Shown: positions 50,101 to 62,100 of the stretch, one piece after another
How the letters are laid out: the number at the start of each line of letters is the position of its first letter
Position numbering within the stretch: the first letter of the stretch is position 1
Notes under the pieces: model-generated
What the model was told of the DNA's origin: nothing
Databases searched by the model: none
Seen by the model: the letters and a program-made list of their open reading frames with translations, nothing else
NCBI RefSeq assembly: GCF_021018805.1
Contig: NC_086266.1
Span: forward strand, 2,170,001 to 2,234,000
Source: Prinia subflava
Taxonomy: Eukaryota > Chordata > Aves > Passeriformes > Cisticolidae
Direction: 5' to 3'
DNA length: 64,000 nucleotides
Position numbers and translations under genes: made by a program

Positions 50101-53100
50101 AACCTGCCCTTCTGCTCCTGTGAGATTTCTCTCCCATAACAGCAAGATGGTTGAAAACAGGTATCAAAGATCTATTCTGATTATATTCAAAGTACTATTA
50201 TTCATCTTCCCTTAAATTCACCTACTGGGCATTTTCTCCTTTCTGGTGAGCTCCTCAACAATAAACATGTTTTAGTTTTCTAAAGATGTTTTTGCAACTG
50301 ATAAAACACAGCACAAGGTTGCCTTGAACTAATCATCAGAGAACTTATTCATGCTAAATATTTAATTTTCTCTTATATTTAGTTGAGAATCAAGAGAACA
50401 CTTTAAAAGGTATTCAACAAAATCACCTTTTATCAGTAGGCAGGGATGCCCATTCTTTTAATAAATCCACTGATTAAGAATTTTTTTCAGTGAAGATAAG
50501 TGATGACCTGCTGAGTGTCACAAGGGTCACTGTCTTTTATTTCTGTCACTGAATGCACCTGAATGTTACTGAATTGGTTAACAGGGTGTGACACCAGACA
50601 ATGCAAACACAGAGGAAAGCAAACTTAGCATATTGTGACTGCAGAAACTGTTTATTTACTTGCTTGTATGAGTTTGTGCTTTCATGATCAGACTGGCGAC
50701 TGCAATTCTGCAACAAAAAAAATGGAATTTCTGCTGCTAATTTATCCAAGTAGATGTGAAACACTCCCAAATGTTGGTGATAAATATCACACAAATTCAG
50801 GCCAGAGACAAGAGGAAAGGGATGATGGATCAAGATAGAACTTACGTGGTAGAACTAAAAAGCTGAAACACTTTTTTAAGTACTTCAAGAAAAGCAAGTG
50901 GCAGGAAAGTTAAGGCAGTTACCAGGACCAGGACATTTTGTTCCCTTCAGGTGCAGATGGAGGGAGCTGCTCTCAGGCAGTGAAGGAGTCTCAGTCCCAG
51001 AGAAGCAGGCAGAGAGCAGAGCTCTCACTGAGAGGTGACAGCTCTGGCATTTCCTCATTATCTCCTCCCCACCCTCCCTGCTTTGGACCAGCAGTGGCTT
51101 TCGTGTGGTTCCCAAAGCCTGCTCGCTCTCAGGCCTGCAGATCTCAATCAAACATAAATCATAAACCAACACCACTGCAGGGAGGGCAAACACCACTCAA
51201 ATGGCAGTCAGCAAACAGGCTAAAGGAAGATTGTACTCTGCAAAAAAGCAGCTGACAAATTCACTTGAAAATGATATAACTTAAAATACTCCATCTTTCC
51301 AAGTTTTAATGAGTAAGAGAAACAAAGCAGCTCAGAGGAAACACCTCAGTGAGAAATCCAAGCAATCCAGACTTTTCCAGGACCTCAAAAGGAATTTCTC
51401 AGATGCCTGGACTTCAAGCAGTGCAGTGTCCTTGAATTTTACCTTAGAACACCATCCTTCACAGCAGCCTCTGACTTGTGGATGTCTAATAAATCTGAAA
51501 CTCACACCTCACTCTAACTGCTAGAAGATGAAAGCAGGTTTCAAGCCATCACTTAATACAGGTAATTCATCAAAATATGCTTGGGGTACCTTGCAATGTT
51601 GCCTTAATAAAGAGATGGTGTAGCACACTCAGATATATTATGGTTGTGACACAATCTGAATGTTCTTTCTTCAGACTTCTAAGCATGAGAGCATATGGAG
51701 TCTGATGAGATTTAGAGATTTATCTGAATTGCAGACATTACTTACAAGAACAAACACTGGATGAATCAAGGAGCATGTATGGGCAGTGTTTAATCTTTGG
51801 TATGTCAGCTAAAAACTATAAAAGTCAATTGAAAATCCATGGGATGCTCAGTTTAGAGAACCTGCAAAATGAGTTGGTATAGTCCAGTTCTTTCAGAAAC
51901 TGCTGGTGTATTTTATATAGTGCTGGGGAAAGGGCAAAACATGATAAAAATAAAGGCACACAATAACTAGGAGAAGGTTAAGGCAATAAAAGTATTAAGA
52001 AGTGTTACAAAGTATTATAAAAGTAATCTTTGGACAAAAAATGACTGTTAATCTTTACAAGCCAATACAATCTGTGGGTGACTTCAATGAAAAAGATCCT
52101 TTTCCTTTTTCCTACATCATCACACCAACACATTTTCCCTATCACTTGAAATATGTGCACCAGATGAAAACTTTTGTATTAAACACTGCAACTAACACTA
52201 GGAAAAACACTGATTTCTCCTAATATCTGTGACCTTTCAATAAAACACTGCAGAGGTGTGAAAGCTCCTACCTGAGGGCGCATCCTGGGGTTCCACCTGA
52301 TGTAGTAGCTCACCCACAGCTCCAGGTGGCTCAGGCTGGCAACGGGATACAGGACGTGGTTTTCATAGTTGACATAGAAGGGATTGGTGAATTCCTCCAG
52401 CTGGCTGTTTATGTAGGACCACAGGGATACAGTCTTTGTGCTCAGCTCCTGATTGGAAAAGAAAATAAATTTAAAATGAAGGAAGATTAATGATATGGAC
52501 TGCAAAATTTTAAAATATTATGTTAATATCTAGGTATCGGTAATTCTGTCAGAATTTTACATTATCTACTAGGAAATTCATGCAGTCTGAGAACACCTCT
52601 AGTAGCTGATCATTGAACAGTCTTAAAACTTTAGCAAAAATCTGAACATTTATTTTGGTCCAAGGCTAATACAGGAAGGAAATTTAGACATTCTTTTCAA
52701 AGTCCAGTTGAGCAAAGCAACCTGTACTGCTCATAATTGACAGCAATATATACATAATATATAATATAGATATATACATATATACACATATAATATATAG
52801 CATAATATACAGCTAATTAAATACATGGTTACACACTGATCAACTAAACTAAAAAGATTAGCTTTATCAGTGAAGAGATAGAGAGTTTGGAAGATCCAAA
52901 ACAATGTGTGTGAATAATAATGATTCGATTTTTCCAGTCATACTATTTGCACCTAATAAATAATTGATATCATGCTTTTAACTGACTACTTGTACCTTTA
53001 TTTGCACTTCTGAAAGTTGTATTATTCTAAATTTAATCAGCATAATAATGGTTAGATCAAAGATTGGAAATCTGAACTTACATCAGATTGATCTTGCAAA

Positions 53101-56100
53101 TTTAAACTCCTTCAGTGCTGTACAGTATGTGTTTCTACTACTGCTGTGTCTTAAATTGCATTTTTTACTGAGAATTGCATCTGACTATTTATTTATGAAA
53201 GAAAGCTGTCTGGAAACCCTGCACTTGCTGAGAACATGATATTCAGCTCCATCTTGTGGTATTTACATGCAACTTTTCTCCTACAGAGGCAGTAGAAACA
53301 AACCAAAGGAAAAAAAAAAGCAGAACTAAATATAACAAGGAATTGTAATTTGCTCAAAAATAAAAGAGATTGTAAAAACAACAAAGCCACAAGTAAGCAA
53401 AAGTGTACTTGGAATATAACAAAGCTTTAATTTTTCTTCACAAACACATAATATTTCATTGAGTCCTAATTTCATTCACTGAGATAATTTTAATTCCTGT
53501 AGTCCTCAACTACAAGTTCTATCCAGTTATGTCCTATAGTAACCTGCCAAGTCATCCATAGGAGTTCCTTTGGAAATACTGAAAGAAATGCTAATATAAT
53601 TTCATAATTACTATTATTTAAAATTTTGTATTGGCTAAAAATACCTGCAAGAGGACTTATTAAAATCCTCAACCCCTCAAACAGATGATAACTAAAGAAA
53701 CCTAAGTGCCACCTCACTTAATAGCAGGACATTCAGTACATATTTCTCATACCATGAAATTCAATGTCTGCATTGTTTTTAAGACTATGTGACAAATGTA
53801 TTTAAAAACACAGCTCAGACATTCTTAGGTTGTTTTCTAAGCATTTTTATATAAAATCAGAAAACCAAGAATGTGCATTTTACTATTTATTTACCTCTTT
53901 TAATCTCTCTTTTTCACAGTTGCATAAGAAAGTCCCAAAGAGACAACTATAAAGGTGATCCAGAATGGTGATCAAAAATAACTCATTGAATTCAAAGGCT
54001 GCAGGAAACTGATATTAAAAAAATAAGGTAAAATTACTTTAAGCATTATTTTAAGCAGTGCAGAAAGAACAAAATCACACATAAGAAGTAACCAAATAAT
54101 TCAGGTAAGATTTTTTTTTTCCTATTTAGGGATTATCTTCAGGAAAACTCAGCAATTTCCGTAACTCCCACTTCAATAATTCATTTCACATTTCACCTAT
54201 GCACTTCTTTACAAAGACTTCTCAGAGCTATACTTTACATTCATTATCCAAGTATACCAGAATATAAACATCAGCTGATACAAAACTGGTGATACAAAGT
54301 AATCCATTTTAAGAAGCTCTAACAGTATTCTGTTCTACCCCAAACCCTCTTAAACATGTGCTTTTTATCTCTTATTACAGAAAAAGAAAAAATTTGGGGG
54401 GAAAAAAGATAATGGTATTTAAAAGTTTTATTTAATTTATTTATTTATTCAACAGGTAATGAATTGAATAATAAAGACTACTACACATACATTGTGCTTA
54501 ATATTTATTTAAAACTTTTCTTTCATTTTCTACTCAAGTAAGTTACTTTTCTCCATTTCACCCTGAGTTTACCATCAGCTATTTAAAATAAGCCTTTAAT
54601 CCCTCTTCTTCTGTATGGGAAAGTAAATCCTGTACATCTGAAATGAAAGAACTCTTACTCCCCTGAGCACCATTAGGTATTTTATTCACAAGCAGAGGGT
54701 ACCTGGTATATTCTAAGACAAACAGTCAGAAATCTGAATATGTTTCTCCTAACCTGTAGTGCTCTAAAAATTCATAAAGAAAGAAATTACTGCAAACTGC
54801 TGCCCATTCAGATGGAAAAAGTCCTTCTTTAATCAAATGTTATGGTAAGACTACAGTGGCAACTGCTTGATGTGCCAAAATAACTTTGTGCCCAGTGTGA
54901 CAAGGGTAGCAAACACAGACATGGAATGACAGACATTTAGAAGAATAAAAAATTGAGAAGACTTAAGGAAAACTTACGAGGTAGCATTGCTCTCATTAAC
55001 AATAAAGAGCATGTAATAACAGAATAATGTTCAGGACAAACAAAACAAACTTTGTGCATTCTCTTTAAAAGAGCAGATCTTCACAGATGTCTAAAAGGCA
55101 AAGTTTTAGATTCATAAGGCAGAATTTCCTGCTATATGGAGAAATCTTAAGTCAATATTTCAGACGTGCAGAAATCAGAGGACTGGTTTCTGTTTTGTGC
55201 CACTAAAGAACAATGAATACCTTGGGGAGTGACTCAAGAGCCACTCCAAATAAAGATGACTCCTATAGTGAGGAGGAATCACAGCAATTGGGACTGTGGC
55301 TGAACGAGCTGATCCAGAAATGCCTCTTCAGTGTCAGCCGTGATTTATGAAGGGCAAATGTTTATTCATGTTGAAAGTAGAGCTGAGTAACACACAATGG
55401 GTGTGCTTGTATTAAAGCCAGAAAGATCTAAGTTTTAAACAATGTTCTATAAAAAACAAGACTGATCTAAGACAAGCTTTGTAAAAACACTCTCTTCCAA
55501 GATTTCTCAAGCTAATACATAACACCTTCTGACTGAAAATTTTGACTAAGGAGATTATCAGCATCCTAACACAGAAAATGAATGGGAGCCCTCTTATGAC
55601 TGTGCTATGGATTGTGCACTGTTCAGCAGCACAGTGTGCTCACTCTGGGGCTCTCTTGTAAATCATGGGCTGCTTTCAACCTCCTCACCATTTGTTTTCA
55701 TAAAGCATAGAGGAAATTAAGATTATCAAAATCTCCTTTTCAGTCATGTTCATAAGTTACTACTTTTGAATTTCCTTCTCTCTAGGAAATCATGCCAAAA
55801 CATAATTACAAAACAATGATGTTAAAAACACAGCTATTACTTAAAGGAAATATGAACAGAACTTGACAAACAGGTGTGCTGAACCAAGCCAGGAGAAAAT
55901 TCAGTCTCTGAGCAGCAATCAGATACAGAGAGCAAAACTAATTTGCAGAGCATCAGAATGATATTTGGTAAAAAACTCTGAAGACAAAGTGTCTCCTAAA
56001 GGGACTCTTTAACTGAAAGAATTTAATGAGCCTTGTCACATCAGGGTTCTGTGTTGTGACAGGTCCATCCTAATCAGAAGGATGCCGACATGGCCACTGT

Positions 56101-59100
56101 TCCAATCCAGTGAAGCATATTCAGAATTCCATACATCAGTGGTTGCACTCCAACCAGTTTATTAATAAGTGATAGCACTTTATTGAAACCCAGGCTTTGG
56201 ATACAAGAGTTGTACTGTTGGAGCTGATGTATCAAGACTGTAGAGCTTCTATTGCTGCTGCTGAAAAATCACTGACCTAAAAATGCCTTCCTCTGTAGTT
56301 CCAAGCCTATTAGTGTCTGCTTGAAGATTCAGGTGGAAAAATTCCCCAAATGGAAATTTACTTCTTCTCAAATCCACTAATTATGAGAAAACACACAGGG
56401 TCATTAAAATCTCCCACTTGTTGCTGCTGGAGTTGTTGGGGGTTTTTGTAAAGTGGCATTTAAAAAAAGAAATTATCTTGTTAAAGTCTGATGATGACAA
56501 GTGGCATCTGATTCAGAGACAAGCAAAATACACTTGCTTTTTAATCGATAAGCTTGGTCTGTACTACAGTAACATTTAACATTGAAACACTTGCAGAACA
56601 TCTTTGAAATGGACAATAATGGTTAATTGAACATTAGACAGAGGAACAGTGCACTGCTGAATCCAGGGGAAAATGCATCTCCAGCAACAGCTGACACCCA
56701 GTAACAAACAGGATGAAACTTTCTGCTGACTTTAAACAGACCTTCCTCCTGTGAGGGTTCTGTGCATGAAAGGTAGGAAGTTAAACTGCAGTGCTACAAG
56801 AAAATTTTACAGTTCTGTTTCATTTTTAACCAGGCATCAGTATTTCATCAGCTCACACGTGGCCTTTCCAATTTGACATCTGCTACTCAGTATCACCAGA
56901 ATTTACTAATAGAGGAGGGAAATCACTTTACCATGTGGTTTTTAATTAAAAAATTCCCTCTGTATACACAGTGCAAGCACACAGTGCATAACCAACTTCA
57001 GGTAAACATGCTACTGCTGTGTACAGGAATGTGCTCTACACAAATTATATTTCCAAGATAAAGACTGATACCTCACAGAAATCCACTCTTCAGCATCTTA
57101 CCTGCTTTGTCATTTGCCAAACACAGTCAATGAACTGCAGGAAAATGGGAGATCTGTCAGCATCTGCATGATCATCATCTCCGTGTCCCACTCGCTGCAA
57201 GGCAGAGCACACTGAATTTCAGTCTGGTGTGTCTGTCAGGAACTCTTAAATATGTTCCAGCACTGAACAAGACAACCAAGTCTTCCATAAGGTTAACCTG
57301 CATTTTTCAACTACTAAAATGCATCATTATTTACTTATGGACATGCCTTCAGTGCTGCAAAGCTTTACCAGTTGCTTCCCCATCTTCTGCTGAATTCTCA
57401 GCCACTGAATTCTACCAGTGGGTGAAACTGGTAGGAGTTTATTCAGACTGAACTGAAAAAGTGGTTACTCCACATCCACCTGTCATAACTACATGCCATT
57501 TCTACTAAATCATCTTAAGAGCCAGAGCCCACAGAATGTCATAACAATTTATTCCAATTCCCCATTAGCCTATGTGTTAAATAAACACTTCAACCTTAAA
57601 TCAGAGTAGTAACTCCAGCCATTTTACACTTTAGAAAACTTAACTCTTTTCCTTGTTTCTCCATTCGTGAGCTCCATAACATAAGTTACAATCTCTCATT
57701 CTCATAAAAAAGCCAGGTGAATTTTTCTCACCACTGCATTCAAACCATTTTTATTTACTTTATATTATACATCACATACAGGCTTGCTGTTAAAAAGGAA
57801 CAGGTCACAGTTCTCTGACACTCTCAGACCATTAAAAGGACACCAGAGACAGTAACTAAAATGCAGCAGATTTCTGTGAAAAACTCTGCTATTCCAAGTA
57901 AAAGTTCTGAAGGTGACAAACTGCACACTAAATTTTCCAGCTTACCATTGCAAATCGATGTCCAAAACTTATCCATTCCTTCTCTACAAGAACTTCAAAG
58001 CCCTTGATGGTCCTGTAATAGCTGTCCAGCATCAGCATGGCCAGGGCAGTGAGCTGTGCAGTTCGGTCCCAGCCATCGCTGCAGTGCACCACTACAGAGG
58101 TTTTACCAGATTCTATTTTATCTGCAATTCTTACTGCTCCAGCAAGAAGCATCTTCAACAAAAATGAAGAAACAAGAGTATTAAATACTACCAAAACTCT
58201 ACCAAAAAAAAAAATAAATTAAGATTTTATACTCTTGAAGTAATTATAAAATTTCAGATGAATTGCATACCAAACAGTGGTATGCATACAGAGGACTGTA
58301 AAAGTCCAGGGTGATAAAAAAAGATTTCCAGATACTTAGATTCCCAAAGCTGTTTCAAATGGTTCAAGAGAACAAGAAAATTAAACTGTTCCCAAAATAT
58401 CGTTAAATTTGACTCTTAATTTCGTGTTTGCTCCCTCTACTGGCTCTGCTGCAGTTGTCAGCAGGCACTGCTTAACAGAGAGTCAAACTAATGAATGATC
58501 CCCAATGTTTTGCATGAGTGGCATTCAAACCAGCTGCTAATAAAACAAATTACACTCCATCCATATTATTCATAAACAGGGGATTGAATGTGGTAATGAA
58601 ATAATCTACTCTAAAATAATTTCAAAGGTTAGTGAAACCGACTGTAAAACTGAGTGTGGTAGTGATTTATTTTAATATTATGTTAAATGATAGGGCAGAT
58701 GATAACCTGATAGATCACTGGCTACAAACAGCTCATGGAAATGTAAGTGCCCACCACAAGAACTGTAACATTGCACTGAAGGAGGGAAGGATGAGAAAAA
58801 CTGAGGAATTCACAGTCAAGTCCTTTTGGCAATCACTCAAATATAATCTGAAGTTCCCAGTGCATTCTTCCAAACAAGAGGGATAACCCTGGACTGCCCA
58901 CAAACATTCCTTCTCAAGAAAATAAAACACAGCAGTAAATATGATACTGTGTTATCAGGAATTAACTCACTATCTGCCAGTACATAAAACTAGAAGTACT
59001 AAGTTATTACAGAATGTTTAAAATGCTGCTTTCTAAGCGACTATTTAAAAATTACACTTTTTCACAAGATTATTCTGATTAAAGCAACGTGCTTGAGTTT

Positions 59101-62100
59101 CAACATTATTTTGGGAATATTTTCAGAAGGTCAAGTTAAAAAAAAAACACACTTTGAAAAAGTAATTGATTTTTTTTTACCCTTATATATTCCAGCCAGT
59201 GTGTGGAGTCCACGTTTGACAGCCACCGAGTCTCATCAATAGTGGGATAAACAATTTCTTTGAGTTTCCTCAGGGATTCCCTCATGACATGGATATTGTG
59301 AATCTCCAGAAAGACCAGCTCTGCGTTGGGGTAGGCACTTTCACTCTCATATCCTCCACCTTTAGCCTGTCATTCAAAAGGTAAGAACAGACAATGAGAA
59401 CAACATGTATAGGATTTCAGTATAAGGCAGAGTTATTTTACTCAAGTTTCAGTGTTTGCTGAGAGAAGGGATTATTTTAGTGCTAATAAAAACATATTTC
59501 TAGCCTTTGTTTTTATAAAAAAACAACCACAGAGTTTTTTTAGGTGAAAGAAATTCTAATTGTAACCAGCTACATTTGATAATACATCCATATACCTTCC
59601 CCTTTTTATTAATGAAAGCTTTGGTATTCTGTGAGCTTTACTGCATAATTTCTCAGCTGTATCTTCATGCTGTCTTTGATTCCTGCCAACCTTTCCAAAT
59701 GATACAAGCAACTTACCTTCCTTATGACCCTTTCTTATCTCTTTTCACCACCAGGTTCTCCCCATCCTGATATCTGGCTCAAGCTTCACCTTTGTAATAA
59801 GGCTGACGAGCTAATTATGATTAGTTATGATACAAACCTACCTTGTTTGTATCTGCAACACTGTTCTGCCTGGCATCGAAGATGATAAGTTTATGTGACT
59901 GAGCATTGGCATCCATTATTGTCTGCAAATATTTTTCATCCTCCTTGCAACGTTTATCATTTGGGCCAACTGATGGCTGGCTGCACCGTGTGATTGTTGC
60001 TTGGCTCTCAGGATGAATCCAGGATAACACCTGGAATAAGAAAAAACCTATTTTATTTACTACTCTACTATAAAAGCAGCAGGCCACAGAACAACTAGAC
60101 AATCACATTGGCTATTTGGCATTATTTCCTGGCAAAGCAACAAATGCAAGTTTAAGGACAGGCTGATGCAAAAACATTGACAGCACACCAGCACTGACTG
60201 CTCATCCCAAATCTGAGCCTGAAATACAGAGTGATTCTAAACACCTCAGCTTTTATTTCTAACAGCAACTAGGCCTGTATTATTCTAATTGGATAAAAAA
60301 AATGGAAGAATAAAATCTGCTTCCATGTGGAAGATTATGGACCTGTACACTACCTTGCTAAGCATGAAAACCAACACTATCTAAAATATTTAAAGGGGTT
60401 CTAATGCTGCCTTGTCTATTCTCAAACAAAGCATTATGGCTGGGACACATTCTACTCCAAACCAGAACACAGAATCAGATACCACTGGGGCCTAAAAGTG
60501 CTAATCCAAACAAAAAATTTATTACATAGCACAGTAATTGTGCAATTAAACTCACTTGTGTTACTCCCTTCAGTTCTAAACCCACTGAGTCGAATTCTTT
60601 TTTTGCCCCCCCTTGCATCTCATGAAGGAAACCATCCCACTGTTATTTACAAAACAAAGCCTAAAAGAACACTAATAATTTCTTAAAATTTCTAAACCAC
60701 TTATATCCTCTTGCACAAATTTCACTTACAGGAACTCTCCCTTTTGCTCTAAATGCTGCCACTTTTGAGAGGTCATCATCCTTCACACTGGTTGGCACAA
60801 CAAGAACAGCAGGATATGTGTCACAAAGCTCATAGGTGCTGTTAATTTTGGAGATTTTCCAACTCTCATTGGGCAGGCCCTGTATGAAAACAAAACAATT
60901 TTGCATTTTTCAGGTTAGACCTTTACATATCTGAGTTTGGGGCAATGAAAAATTTTATGTGCTGCATACTTTTAAAAAAAGGGCATGCCTGTATTTTTTT
61001 TTTAAATAAGCTATAAACTTAGGTCTTCATACTGAATCATAAACCAGTGGAAGTCTTTCCTACAAAACTGATAAGGGAAATAACCATGTGGAAAATGTAG
61101 ATTTAAAATTACAAACTACAGTTACTCTTCTGTTTAGTGATGCTTAGTCAAATCAAATTTTTCATAAAGCATGTGTTTTGTAGAAACAGCACTTGAAAAA
61201 TGTGGATTTCAGAACCATGTGAAGTTAGACCAATTTGCTCCACCAACTTTATCAGGTGCTCAACACTCCCAGACTCAGGCCAATTGCATTTTATTATCTA
61301 AACATGAGATGTAGACAGTCAGTCTATGTAGCAAGAGCTGAAAATGGTGAGTTTTCTGTAACATTTCCTCCTTGTTTAAATGGCTCTGGGGGAGACAGAG
61401 GAAAAAAAATATATCAAGTATTCTATAACTTACCTGCCTCTTATATTCTGCCATTGGATCATACACTTTCCAGCCATTAACAGCAAACTTTTCTTTATAG
61501 CTGAATGCAAAAAGAGGCTAAAAACAACAAAACAAAATGATAAATTACTGCCTGACAGGTTGTATGCACAGTAACTCCAAAACAGTCAACACTCCAGTCT
61601 TTCAAATCTAACACTTCTAAAACTCCTGAACAGCAGATATAACACCTTCAGTCAAGACTGGAAAACACTGAGCTAGAAAGAAAATAGTTTTTCCACTAAG
61701 TATGAGTTTAAAGTTAACAAAACCAAGATAGGAAACAATAAATTGAAGTTACTTGCCTCTGATCACACATCAGTGGCAATGCCAAGATGACAAAATTTGT
61801 TTCCTACCTCCCAACCAGCCCCTTACCCACACAAGCAAATGGAACAGAATTCTGCAGCTGATGAATAACAAGATTAATTGTACCTATTTGTTGTATTAGA
61901 CAGAACTTCTAGATTGAAAATAAGAGTCAATACATACAGATTTTTAATCAGCAACATTAGGCAAACTTAGATCTCAAGGGTTATGTATAAATTAACTTCC
62001 CCAATAGCAGGACACAGCAGTGTTTGATGAATTAATGCAAAAAGCAGACAGGGTCAGAGTGGCCTGCCTGCTCTGCAACAGATTTTATGAATTAACATTT

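Larger units (their letters stand above)
52449..57101 (-). other. two MTMR1 introns (1446 and 3093 bp) around exon 53895-54008
   Basis: AT-rich intron sequence. The first holds a low-complexity TA/TATACA tract at about 52741-52812. No other element was recognised. Confidence 0.65.

Noticed and set aside
50885..51196. 103-codon minus-strand frame inside the MTMR1 last intron as an alternative exon
   Set aside because: No flanking splice sites in a matching phase and no similarity to the MTMR family. A chance open frame.
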